Origin: Pararhodonellum marinum | GTDB taxonomy: Bacteria; Bacteroidota; Bacteroidia; Cytophagales; Cyclobacteriaceae | Direction of reading: 5' to 3' | Assembly (NCBI RefSeq): GCF_015354735.1 | Contig: NZ_JACEFJ010000004.1 | Coordinates: 296,863-360,862, forward strand | Length of the DNA stretch: 64,000 nucleotides | The notes under the pieces: model-generated | Seen by the model: only the letters and a program-made list of their open reading frames with translations | Told to the model about the DNA's origin: nothing | The model's database searches: none | In this document: positions 1 through 7,715 of the stretch, piece after piece | How positions within the stretch are numbered: position 1 is the first letter of the stretch | How the letters are laid out: every line of letters begins with the position of its first letter | Translations under genes and position numbers: made by a program

Positions 1-119
1 GGATGAAAATATTGAGCGTGGATCCCTATACTGATTTGCCCATCAAGACCATTGAGATGGTCTTACAAAGCGCCTTGGATCTTTACCGCTCTGGGATGAT
101 CAAGACTAAGGGGAGTTGA
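1..119 (+). CDS. C-terminal fragment of an unidentified protein (5' end outside window)
   Basis: An open frame enters from the left edge (codons in phase with position 3) and stops at TGA 117-119, giving about 38 residues that end in RSGMIKTKGS. There is no stop before the window edge, so this is the tail of a gene whose start lies outside. The fragment is too short to assign; it looks like an ordinary soluble C-terminal helix. The next gene starts 240 bp downstream, so it is probably a separate transcription unit. Confidence 0.55.
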   Translation, partial: MKILSVDPYTDLPIKTIEMVLQSALDLYRSGMIKTKGS

Positions 120-358
120 AATTGACTAGGAAATTTATCCGGATAACTATTTTTTTCAGAGAAATAAAAAATGACTTAAGTACATGAAATATTTGGTGTT
201 TTAACCCAACAAGTGATTGATTTATAGACGATATCGTTTAAGTTTTTTTCTAAATCACCCATAATTTTACTTTTAGTGACAGGGAAACAAAATTTAAAAA
301 GGATATTCCAAAATTTTCCTCGCTAAAATATTCCACAAACAAATTATTTCAATTTAAG

Positions 359-979
359 ATGAAGAAGAAATTTTCCCGATGGTTACCATTGGTTACCGGG
401 GTAATACTTGCTGCCTGTTATCCTGGAGGTCCGGAATTTTATGAGGATACAGATGTGGTTTATACCTCTTTTGAACCCGAATTCGATTTCCAAACCAAAA
501 ACACCTATGCCCTTCCCGACAAAATTGTGGTGGACATTGATATTGACAGAGGTGATACTACCCTTGTTTATATGAAGGATGCTTTTGCTCTACCCATACT
601 GGTAGCAATTGATGCAAACATGCAGCAAAATGGCTGGTCAAAAGTCAGTATTGCCCAAAGACCAGATGTTGTTTTGACGCCTGCCGCAATTACCGATACA
701 AGTTATTTTTATAGCTATTGGTATTCGTGGTGGTGGGGAGGTTATTATCCTGGGTGGGGATGGTATTATCCACCTTATTGGACGGTTACAAGCTATACTA
801 CAGGCACCATGATCATTGCAATGGCCGATCCAAATGTAAATAATCCCATCAATCAATCCCGGGCATCATGGATCATGCTGGGTAACGGTCTTCTTTCAGG
901 ATCTGGAAATATAAGTCGTGTTACAAGTGCCATTGATCAGGCCTTTGAGCAATCGCCCTATCTGAAACTTAATAACTGA
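359..979 (+). CDS. DUF4136-family lipoprotein
   Basis: The 206-residue protein has a basic N-terminus, a hydrophobic stretch and a lipobox ILAAC with lipidated Cys20, so it should be a membrane-anchored lipoprotein. The body (tyrosine/phenylalanine-rich, with F-E-P-E-F-D-F followed by K-N-T-Y-A-L-P) fits DUF4136, whose members start with a similar strand and have no known activity. Residues about 120-145 are extremely rich in Trp, Tyr and Gly, as is common in this family. The ATG at 359 is the only start that keeps the lipoprotein signal. It is followed after 8 bp by a barrel protein gene, so the two are likely co-transcribed. Confidence 0.8.
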   Translation: MKKKFSRWLPLVTGVILAACYPGGPEFYEDTDVVYTSFEPEFDFQTKNTYALPDKIVVDIDIDRGDTTLVYMKDAFALPILVAIDANMQQNGWSKVSIAQRPDVVLTPAAITDTSYFYSYWYSWWWGGYYPGWGWYYPPYWTVTSYTTGTMIIAMADPNVNNPINQSRASWIMLGNGLLSGSGNISRVTSAIDQAFEQSPYLKLNN

Positions 980-987
980 TATCAATT

Positions 988-1584
988 ATGAAAAAGGCAT
1001 TAATATTTATCGTTTTTTTTACATTCTTGAATGTTGCCAATGTAAATGCTCAAAGCTTGACAACGACCTCCTATTCCATTGGTATTCCTACAGGTGATAT
1101 GGGTGATTTTGTTTCGAATGTAAGCTGGAGAGGCTTTTCTGTTGATTATAGAAAACTGGTTCAATCAAATATTGGCATCGGTATCAGTTCAGGTTTGAAT
1201 ACCTTCTATGAGGAAAGACCATTTGGGGTATATACGATTGACAATAGATCATTAAGTGGGAAGCAATGGAGGTACAGCAACAACGTACCCATTATGGTTT
1301 CAGGAGATTATTTCTTCAAACCTGGTGAACCCCTAAACCCTTTTATTGGCTTGGGAGTGGGAACCATTTACACTTTGAGAACCACGGATATGGGAATTTA
1401 TAGATTAGATCAGAAAGCTTGGAGCTTTGCATTTCAACCACAGGTAGGATTGATTCATATGTTGAACAATTATGCAGGGATTTCTTTGTCAGCAAAATAT
1501 TCCTATGGATTGGCAGCAGGGGACTTGAGTGGTGCCCAGTCTTTTTTATCCTTAAACATTGGCTACGTGTTCATGGGTAATTAA
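988..1584 (+). CDS. outer-membrane beta-barrel protein
   Basis: 198 residues with a clear Sec signal peptide (cleavage after N-V-N-A, near residue 21). The mature part alternates polar and aromatic residues as amphipathic strands, has glycine-rich turns (PFIGLGVGTIYTL) and ends in an aromatic-containing strand (LNIGYVFMGN). This is the pattern of small OmpW/OprF-like barrels that are abundant in Bacteroidota. No catalytic motif is visible. It lies 8 bp after the DUF4136 lipoprotein gene and is followed by a hairpin terminator, which suggests a two-gene operon in which lipoprotein and barrel may work together in the outer membrane. Confidence 0.7.
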   Translation: MKKALIFIVFFTFLNVANVNAQSLTTTSYSIGIPTGDMGDFVSNVSWRGFSVDYRKLVQSNIGIGISSGLNTFYEERPFGVYTIDNRSLSGKQWRYSNNVPIMVSGDYFFKPGEPLNPFIGLGVGTIYTLRTTDMGIYRLDQKAWSFAFQPQVGLIHMLNNYAGISLSAKYSYGLAAGDLSGAQSFLSLNIGYVFMGN

Positions 1585-1611
1585 TTAGGAATTCATTATG
1601 AGAAAATTTTT

Positions 1612-1642
1612 GAGGATGGTGAATTTTGCCATCCTCTGTTTT
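1612..1642 (+). terminator. hairpin terminator after barrel gene
   Basis: GAGGATGG (1612-1619) pairs perfectly with CCATCCTC (1629-1636) across a 9-nt loop and is followed by TGTTTTTC. It sits 27 bp after the stop codon of the barrel gene, the usual place for an intrinsic terminator. Confidence 0.75.
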
Positions 1643-1653
1643 TCTAAATACAA

Positions 1654-1797
1654 CGTATGTATGCAATGATGCCAGTAAAATGGTAATTCCATATAATACT
1701 CGCCGGGAAACTGAATTGTCCGGTAAATCCCTGCCTGCCGACTTCCGACCCATTTGAAGGAGAATATCGGGTTACTGGCAAAGAAGCGGATAACCAT
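1654..1797 (-). repeat. dispersed intergenic repeat, copy A (short form)
   Basis: Read on the minus strand, this stretch matches copy B at 50054-50278 along its length. Both begin with a nearly identical block (ATCCGCTTCTTTGCC, then TAACCC.ATATTCT.CTTCAAA and GGTCGGAAGT or GGTTGGAAGT) and end with a second block (GGCGAG, then TGGAATTACC or TGAATTACC, TTTTA or TTTTG, and a GCATCATTGC-type end). Copy A is about 80 bp shorter because it lacks the tandem GC-rich palindromes seen in copy B. Open frames crossing it are artefacts of the repeat. It fills most of the 304-bp gap between the barrel gene and the next CDS. Confidence 0.75.
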
Positions 1798-1888
1798 ATT
1801 AAATATTTACATCGATCTTTGTTTGGATTAAAATTTTGATTAAATCTTCAAAATGTTGTGTAATTTGAACATATAAATTTCTTCAAAC

Positions 1889-2788
1889 ATGAAAACATCT
1901 GCATTCCTATTCTTCACAATGCTTATGGGTATAAATTTCTCATTCACCCTTGCTCAATCTCAAAAATCCAGGTTACAGCCAGGGAAAATGTATCATCAGG
2001 GTGATACGCTTTATAGCCCTGTTTTTGGATTTACTACATTGGTCCCAGAGGGATGGATAGGAAACCTTCCAAGGGAAAGTGAAGTTTTTTTGTTGATGAA
2101 TACTTCCAACACCTCTGGAGAAATTTTTGTTTTTGGAAGGGAGTCTATCAATCTTGAATCTCTGTCCAAAACATGGATTTCAGGAGTGGATATCACCGAT
2201 AATGTTAGGCTGACAGCAACCAATCCAATAATTGAAGGTGATTTATTGATTTCCAACGAAGTAATTGCAGAGGGTAATTACATTCATAAAGAATACAAAG
2301 CATTTGCTGCTACAAGATGTGGCGATAAAGGAAAATGTATTACTGTTTTGGCAATTGCCGATGAAGGTCATTTAGATTTTGTCACTAAAACATCGATTGA
2401 ATTGTTGAAAAAAGGAATTTTTGAGGAGCCTTCTAACGCTTCACCATATGACAACTTCAATTGGAAAAAATTTCTTTCCAACAAGCTATTGATCACTTAT
2501 GATGAAATCCGTGGAGGTGCCAAAAGAACTCAAATCAATTTATGCGAAGACGGTACATTCAAAGCCAACGTAAGGAAACAGGGGATTTTAAAACAAACAA
2601 ATCCCCAGTACAAGGGGAATATGTCAGGGACATGGACTGCGGAAGGAATAGGACCTCAGGCTTTATTGTCTTTGAATTTTTCAAGAAAAAATCTAACCTC
2701 TTTAAGTGTAAAATTAAGTTTCCAAGATGAGCAGCTATATGCGGATGGTGAAAGATTTTATGCCAGTGAATCTACCTCTTGCCAATAA
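1889..2788 (+). CDS. exported protein of unknown function, two-part
   Basis: The 299-residue protein has a signal peptide (hydrophobic core, cleavage near L-A-Q, residue 22). Residues about 40-175 form one region (SPVFGFTTLVPEGWIG onward) that resembles PsbP-like or lipocalin-sized secreted domains. Residues 190-299 form a second one with an LCEDGTF turn, a SGTWTAEGIG motif and a closing YADGERFYAS, typical of short beta-sandwich domains that measure up a 'plain versus treated' fold in Bacteroidota secreted proteins. Four cysteines (CGDKGKC, LCEDG, SC-terminus) may form disulfides in the periplasm. No active-site motif was recognised. It appears monocistronic, with about 100 bp on the upstream side to repeat copy A and 121 bp to the next gene. 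Confidence 0.55.
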   Translation: MKTSAFLFFTMLMGINFSFTLAQSQKSRLQPGKMYHQGDTLYSPVFGFTTLVPEGWIGNLPRESEVFLLMNTSNTSGEIFVFGRESINLESLSKTWISGVDITDNVRLTATNPIIEGDLLISNEVIAEGNYIHKEYKAFAATRCGDKGKCITVLAIADEGHLDFVTKTSIELLKKGIFEEPSNASPYDNFNWKKFLSNKLLITYDEIRGGAKRTQINLCEDGTFKANVRKQGILKQTNPQYKGNMSGTWTAEGIGPQALLSLNFSRKNLTSLSVKLSFQDEQLYADGERFYASESTSCQ

Positions 2789-2909
2789 TAAAGCATTTTT
2801 TAGTCTACTGCCGTGGATGAGAAAGTTTATTTTTTTAATTCTAGACGGAGGCGTCCATAATTAACTAACAACATTCTTTATTTTTAATTTGAGAATTATC
2901 ATCTAAAGA

Positions 2910-4031
2910 ATGAAACGAATACTTTTTTTCAAAATCATCCTGTTTTTTTGTGTAAATACCGTCTATTCACAGGTCTTTACAAATAAAGAAGTGGGACAAA
3001 GAAATCTATCTAGAAAAGATAGTCTCAAGAATGTGGAATACCCTTATTCATTGCCGATCTGGGGGGCCAAAGCCACTAATGCAGGATATTCTCTTCCATA
3101 CTCTGCAGGCTTAAGTGTCCAGTATTTTTGGCAGGAATCGGATATCATCATTGAAAACCTGATGGTCGGTTTCAACAACGGTCAACTGCATGAACTTGAT
3201 GAATTTGTCCGCTTCAACAAAGCTGTTGCAACAGCAAGCGCTGTCTCCGTAAGACCGGATATTTGGCTGTTTCCATTTTTGAATATTTATTCCGTTTTGG
3301 GAAAAACTTCTGCTTCGACAGATATCGGATTCGGACTGTGGCTGCCAGATGGTTCAAACAATTATAATGAGGTGTTTTCTGCAGGTACCAAGGTGGATTT
3401 TAATGCCACCACATTTGGTATTGGCATGACACCAACAATTGGTGTGGGCGGAGGGTTTTTGGCATTGGATATGAATGTGGCTTGGACCGATGTTCCCCAA
3501 TTGGCCACTCCTGCACGGACCTTCGTATTTGGCCCCCGGTTTGGCAAAAACTTTAGAATGAAAAAGCCTGAAAGCTCCATTGCAGTTTGGGTCGGAGGGT
3601 TCAGGGTCCAGTTGAATTCAGAGACCAATGGTTCAATTCTACTCAGCGAGGTATTTCCACCAGGAACATTGGGGGGAAGAATAGATGAGGGAAAGGAGAA
3701 AGTAGAAAATGCTTTTAATCAAGTAGAAAACTGGTGGAATGGGCTTAGCCAACTCGAACAAAACAACCCGATAAATAGGTCTAAATATGAAAAGGCCAAT
3801 TCAATTTTGGATCGGGCAAGTCAATTTTTGGTAGCAGCTGATGGTGCAGTAAGTACAATCGAGACTTCTACGGTTCAGTACACGATGGATAAACGCCCAA
3901 AAGACATGTGGAATTTTATTGTGGGTACCCAATACCAATTTAATAAACACCTAATGCTTCGTCTCGAATATGGGTTTTTGAGTTCCAGAGAACAACTTAT
4001 AACAGGACTTCAATACAGATTTGGATTGTAA
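2910..4031 (+). CDS. outer-membrane barrel protein with internal helical insert
   Basis: 373 residues with a signal peptide ending near V-Y-S-Q (residue 21). Strand-like segments with small or aromatic residues run through most of the protein, and the last strand ends in ITGLQYRFGL, a good outer-membrane barrel terminus. Between about residues 255 and 320 there is a charged helical insert (EGKEKVENAFNQVENWWNG and following) that would stand out from the barrel. The protein resembles uncharacterised Gram-negative outer-membrane proteins of this length; no transport specificity can be assigned. Surrounding genes also encode exported proteins. Confidence 0.6.
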   Translation: MKRILFFKIILFFCVNTVYSQVFTNKEVGQRNLSRKDSLKNVEYPYSLPIWGAKATNAGYSLPYSAGLSVQYFWQESDIIIENLMVGFNNGQLHELDEFVRFNKAVATASAVSVRPDIWLFPFLNIYSVLGKTSASTDIGFGLWLPDGSNNYNEVFSAGTKVDFNATTFGIGMTPTIGVGGGFLALDMNVAWTDVPQLATPARTFVFGPRFGKNFRMKKPESSIAVWVGGFRVQLNSETNGSILLSEVFPPGTLGGRIDEGKEKVENAFNQVENWWNGLSQLEQNNPINRSKYEKANSILDRASQFLVAADGAVSTIETSTVQYTMDKRPKDMWNFIVGTQYQFNKHLMLRLEYGFLSSREQLITGLQYRFGL

Positions 4032-4267
4032 TTAAATATTGGGAATTAAGCAGTCCAATTTGTTTCGGTTGGGATGTTGATTGAAAGTATTCAAACAAAA
4101 AAATTAAATTCTCCTTGGTGAACTTGATTTCAAATTCATTATAGTTTTCCAAGGATCTACTTTCAAAGAGTCAAGTTATGGATGCTGTTTAAACCTCCAA
4201 AAATATTCAGAAGGTTTGATCCATATACCTTAAATATGAATTGAAAAACCTATTCAATAATGATACA

Positions 4268-4798
4268 ATGGAGAATAAGACTATTGAAAAGCCACTGAAA
4301 GATAAATTACTTCACGAATTAGCTGAATATGGTTTTAATGTACTATACCTCGGTCTTTTTTTTAGTGTATTTATTTTATACAGGAGACTTTTGCTGGCTG
4401 AATATGGGATTTATTTGAATGATTATTTTATTGGACTGGTCAAAGCTTTGATTTTTGGAAAAGTGATTATGATCGGGACTTTTTTGAAAATCAGTAAAAG
4501 ATTTGAAAATCAACCTCTCATTGTTCCTACACTTTACAAAACCTTGTTCTTTACTTTATTGGTTGTGGTTTTTGAACTTTTGGAAGTCACGGTCAAAACC
4601 TTGTGGAAAACAGAATCCTGGACAGGAATTACAGATTCCTTTACCCACCATTTTAATATGGTTTGGTTTGGAGGTGTACTGATTGTGGCATTTACCTTTT
4701 TGCCTTTTTTTGCATTTAAGGAATTATCAAGACACTATGGAGTTGACTCGATGCGAAATTTATTTTTAAAAAAATCCGAAAATCCTTTATCTAACTGA
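4268..4798 (+). CDS. four-TM inner-membrane protein, unknown function
   Basis: From the ATG at 4268 the protein has 176 residues; a TTG at 4241 would add nine residues but is less likely. A short cytoplasmic-looking N-terminus is followed by about four hydrophobic helices (around YGFNVLYLGLFFSVFIL, LIFGKVIMIGTFL, LFFTLLVVVFELLEV and FGGVLIVAFTFLPFFAF). Charged loops contain a conserved-looking RRLLLAEYGI stretch. Similar small membrane proteins occur widely in Bacteroidota without assigned function. Its stop is 1 bp before the start of the next gene, so the pair is translated from one message and may form a unit with the following barrel. Confidence 0.6.
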   Translation: MENKTIEKPLKDKLLHELAEYGFNVLYLGLFFSVFILYRRLLLAEYGIYLNDYFIGLVKALIFGKVIMIGTFLKISKRFENQPLIVPTLYKTLFFTLLVVVFELLEVTVKTLWKTESWTGITDSFTHHFNMVWFGGVLIVAFTFLPFFAFKELSRHYGVDSMRNLFLKKSENPLSN

Positions 4799-4799
4799 T

Positions 4800-5513
4800 A
4801 TGGTAAATAATTTTAGAATTGGCCTCCCGTTCTTTTTTTTTCTTATCTCAGCAAGCTCAAACGCCCAAGTACTGATTTCTTTGCTTTTTGGGGATGCCTT
4901 AAACACTGACAAGATAGAATTTGGATTGACAGGTGGCATGAATCGATCTTATTTGAGGGATATCCCAGATTCCGAAGGACTCAACAACTTCAATCTCGGT
5001 TTCTATTTCAATATCCTGCTTTTGGAGAACGCTTATTTGAGTACAGGAGTGTTGGTCAAATCAAATGTCGGGGCCACAGGAATGGCTACCTATCCCTTGG
5101 GCGATGAGGACTTTGACGGAATTTTTGAAGATGGGATGTTGACTACCAAAATCAACTATTTTTACATTCCGATTATGTGGCAACAAAGAATCCGTACCCG
5201 GATATTGCTTGAAGGTGGGTTACAGGCCGGACTTAGGACAAAGGCCTTCGATTTATTTTTTGTGGATTCCAATGGAGGGGAGCTTGAGTTTGAGAAAGAA
5301 TTGGGTGACAACTATCATCGACTTGATGCTGGAGTGGTTGGAGGCGTGGGATATAAATTGAAAAAAGACCTTAAAAGTACGAGCCTGGGCTTTTTATATT
5401 ACCATGGTCTGGTGGATGTCAATGCCGCTACCTCGCATAAAACCAGAAATTCATCTTTGAACATTTACCTCAGAATTCCAATCGGTGCGGGTGAAAAAAA
5501 ATCAAAGGGATAA
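4800..5513 (+). CDS. PorT-like outer-membrane beta-barrel protein
   Basis: 237 residues beginning with a signal peptide (cleavage near S-N-A-Q, residue 23). The mature protein has the features of an 'outer membrane protein beta-barrel' domain: FGLTGGMN first strand, LGFYFNILL, a YIPIMWQQRIRT strand and a final IYLRIPIGAG strand. An acidic D-E-D-F-D-G-I-F-E-D-G loop could bind a cation, but that is only suggestive. It is translationally coupled to the upstream membrane protein (1-bp gap) and followed 50 bp later by a small exported helical protein. Confidence 0.65.
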   Translation: MVNNFRIGLPFFFFLISASSNAQVLISLLFGDALNTDKIEFGLTGGMNRSYLRDIPDSEGLNNFNLGFYFNILLLENAYLSTGVLVKSNVGATGMATYPLGDEDFDGIFEDGMLTTKINYFYIPIMWQQRIRTRILLEGGLQAGLRTKAFDLFFVDSNGGELEFEKELGDNYHRLDAGVVGGVGYKLKKDLKSTSLGFLYYHGLVDVNAATSHKTRNSSLNIYLRIPIGAGEKKSKG

Positions 5514-5563
5514 AATCTTAAAATCAAAATTGAAACTTATAACCAAATCTCAAAAAATAAACC

Positions 5564-6046
5564 ATGAAAAAGCAAACTACTCTTCTCCTTTTCATCTTGA
5601 TGATGACGCCTTTATTCTTTCAAAATGTCCAAGCGCAAACCAATAAGGAAGAATTAGATTTTATCCAATCCATCTTCGGAATGGAAAAAAAGCAAGCTGT
5701 AGCTGAATTTTTGAACATAAGTCCGGGTGATCCATTTTGGGAAATCTATGACCAGTATGAAACTGAAAGAAAAGCATTGGGTAAGGAGAGGATAGAGGCC
5801 ATAAATCAATATGCCGAGAAATATACCACTATGCAGGATGCTGATTATGATCAGGTGGTCAGTACTATGATTTCCTTAAAAAAACGAAACGATAAATTGA
5901 TTGAAGGATACTATAAGAAGGTGAAGAAAGCCTCAGGCTCAAAAGTGGCAACCCAATTCTTTCAAATAGAGGAGTATATCCTCAGCGAAATCAGGGCTTC
6001 CCTAATGGAAGCAATTCCCTTTATCGGTGAGTTTGAGAAGCAGTGA
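5564..6046 (+). CDS. small exported helical protein
   Basis: 160 residues with a signal peptide (cleavage after V-Q-A, residue 24). The mature part is almost entirely helical and charged (KEELDFIQSIFGMEKKQAVAEF, ETERKALGKERIEAINQYAEKY), recalling Spy/CpxP-type periplasmic proteins, although no LTxxQ motif pair is evident. Its place between two outer-membrane proteins would suit a periplasmic chaperone or adaptor role; this is inference. There is a 118-bp gap to the next gene. Confidence 0.55.
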   Translation: MKKQTTLLLFILMMTPLFFQNVQAQTNKEELDFIQSIFGMEKKQAVAEFLNISPGDPFWEIYDQYETERKALGKERIEAINQYAEKYTTMQDADYDQVVSTMISLKKRNDKLIEGYYKKVKKASGSKVATQFFQIEEYILSEIRASLMEAIPFIGEFEKQ

Positions 6047-6164
6047 GATTAAGAAAACTAATCATTCCTTTTCTTTGATATTCTAATAGGCATTAGGGTT
6101 TAATTTCCATTTCCTTTAAAATATCTGCTGTCTATATAGATCAATAAGAATTAAGATAAGTATT

Positions 6165-7451
6165 ATGTTATGGATTCGAATTCTTAACCGTTCTTTTTTC
6201 GTTTTCTGGATTTTTCTATACTTCCATTCAGAAGTAAAGGGGCAGGCATTAGCTCCTGACACCACATGTATAGATAAAGATTTGCCGGAATTGATCAGAG
6301 AAGCTTTGGGTAAGGATCCCAAACCCAAAGAGATAGGTGCGAATTCTTTGTTGGTTGTTCCGATCATCGGATCCAATCCTGCTACTGGTTTTATGGTTGG
6401 TTTGGGGGGACAGTTTGCCTTTAAAATGTCTGAAACCAATCTTTATTCCCTGATTAGCGGGAGTTTGCAGGCTACTACCAAAGACCAGTACATATTTACG
6501 GCCAAAAACAGTATTTACACAAAACGGGAAAAGTTGTTCTTTACAGGAGACTGGCGTTATATGATTTTTTCCCAATCCACTTATGGCTTAGGAACGAATG
6601 CTCCGAAAGGTGGGATTTTGGATTATCAATTTAGCCTGGGAGGTTCCGAAACTGATATAGATTCTTTGGCCCAGCCTATGACATTCAATTTTGCCCGGTT
6701 TCATCAATCTGTGGGATTCAAGCTGAGACAAGGGATATATTTAGGTTTGGGATACCACTTTGATTCCTATTTTAAAATTGTGGATCAAAAACTCAATCTC
6801 GACCCCGAAAACCAATTATTGACCTCTCATTATGTCTATAGTATGTTATATTCCTTCAATGCAGAAAAATATTACTCCTCTGCCATGTTTGGAAATTTCA
6901 TCATTGACAAGCGGGACAATATGATCCAACCATACAAAGGGTATTTTCTTTCCCTTGGTTTTAGAGGAGCCTATCGGGTTTTTGGGAACAAGAGCAACGC
7001 CGAAATGTTCTCAGGTGAGTGGAGAAGTTTCCATAACTTATCCAAAAAAAACCCTGCCCACTTGATTGGTTTTTGGTTATTGGGAGATTTGACGCCAGAG
7101 GGGGATTTTCCTTACATGATTTTACCTGCAACTGCTTTTGACCAAAGAGGTAGAAGTGGTAGAGGATATACACAGGGGAGATTTCGGGGCAACAATTACC
7201 TGTATGGAGAAACAGAATATAGATTTCCTATTTCAAAATGCGGTGGCATTTTGGGAGGGGTTTTATTTGTGAACGGAACTACAGCTACCAACGCGGTCCA
7301 ACAACTGAAAATGTTCGAATCAGTCAAAGTGGGTTATGGCATAGGGCTACGGGTGAAAATTGATAAAAATTCGAGAACTAACCTTGTTCTTGACTACGGC
7401 CGTGGAGAGCAGTCAAGTGGATTTTATCTTGCTATTTCTGAGACTTTCTAA
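6165..7451 (+). CDS. BamA/TamA-family outer-membrane protein (surface antigen domain)
   Basis: 428 residues: an N-terminal signal anchor, a short linker with D-T-T-C, then a barrel of the bacterial surface antigen type (PF01103-like). Supporting features are the pairs of strands through the protein, the D-K-R-D-N strand turn (KRDNMIQPYKGYF), the R-G-R-F-R-G-N-N-Y stretch near residue 345 that corresponds to the RGF loop of Omp85 barrels, the strand LYGETEYRFPI directly after it, and a final strand ending in Phe (YLAISETF). There are no POTRA repeats, so it resembles the short, POTRA-less members common in Bacteroidota rather than BamA itself. The substrate or partner is unknown. Confidence 0.75.
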   Translation: MLWIRILNRSFFVFWIFLYFHSEVKGQALAPDTTCIDKDLPELIREALGKDPKPKEIGANSLLVVPIIGSNPATGFMVGLGGQFAFKMSETNLYSLISGSLQATTKDQYIFTAKNSIYTKREKLFFTGDWRYMIFSQSTYGLGTNAPKGGILDYQFSLGGSETDIDSLAQPMTFNFARFHQSVGFKLRQGIYLGLGYHFDSYFKIVDQKLNLDPENQLLTSHYVYSMLYSFNAEKYYSSAMFGNFIIDKRDNMIQPYKGYFLSLGFRGAYRVFGNKSNAEMFSGEWRSFHNLSKKNPAHLIGFWLLGDLTPEGDFPYMILPATAFDQRGRSGRGYTQGRFRGNNYLYGETEYRFPISKCGGILGGVLFVNGTTATNAVQQLKMFESVKVGYGIGLRVKIDKNSRTNLVLDYGRGEQSSGFYLAISETF

Positions 7452-7595
7452 ATTTCAAAAATTCCCCTGTACGGCAACGTCTAAACCCTATTTGATAAGA
7501 TTTATAACTTGAGAACAATCTATGCTGAAGATTTTTATAAATCCACAACCTAATTCTTCATTATACATTATTACTGTGTTAAAATTTAAAAGAGA

Positions 7596-7715
7596 ATGTA
7601 CCAATGGTTTGAAGCTCCTCCAGGATTATTAGGTGGATTTAACAGTGCCTGGATGATGGCTTTGAAAAATGTATTTAACAAATTAAATAAAAACGCTACT
7701 AATTATGGGATTTAA
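7596..7715 (+). CDS. possible 39-residue ORF overlapping the sulfatase start
   Basis: ATG 7596 opens a 39-residue frame (begins M-Y-Q-W-F-E-A-P-P-G-L-L-G-G-F) that ends at TAA 7713-7715, 11 bp into the arylsulfatase gene in another frame. The first half has a protein-like composition (PPGLLGGFNSAWMMAL) while the last half is Asn/Lys-rich. It could be a leader peptide coupled to sulfatase translation, the end of a decayed gene, or chance. I do not recognise it. Confidence 0.25.
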   Translation: MYQWFEAPPGLLGGFNSAWMMALKNVFNKLNKNATNYGI

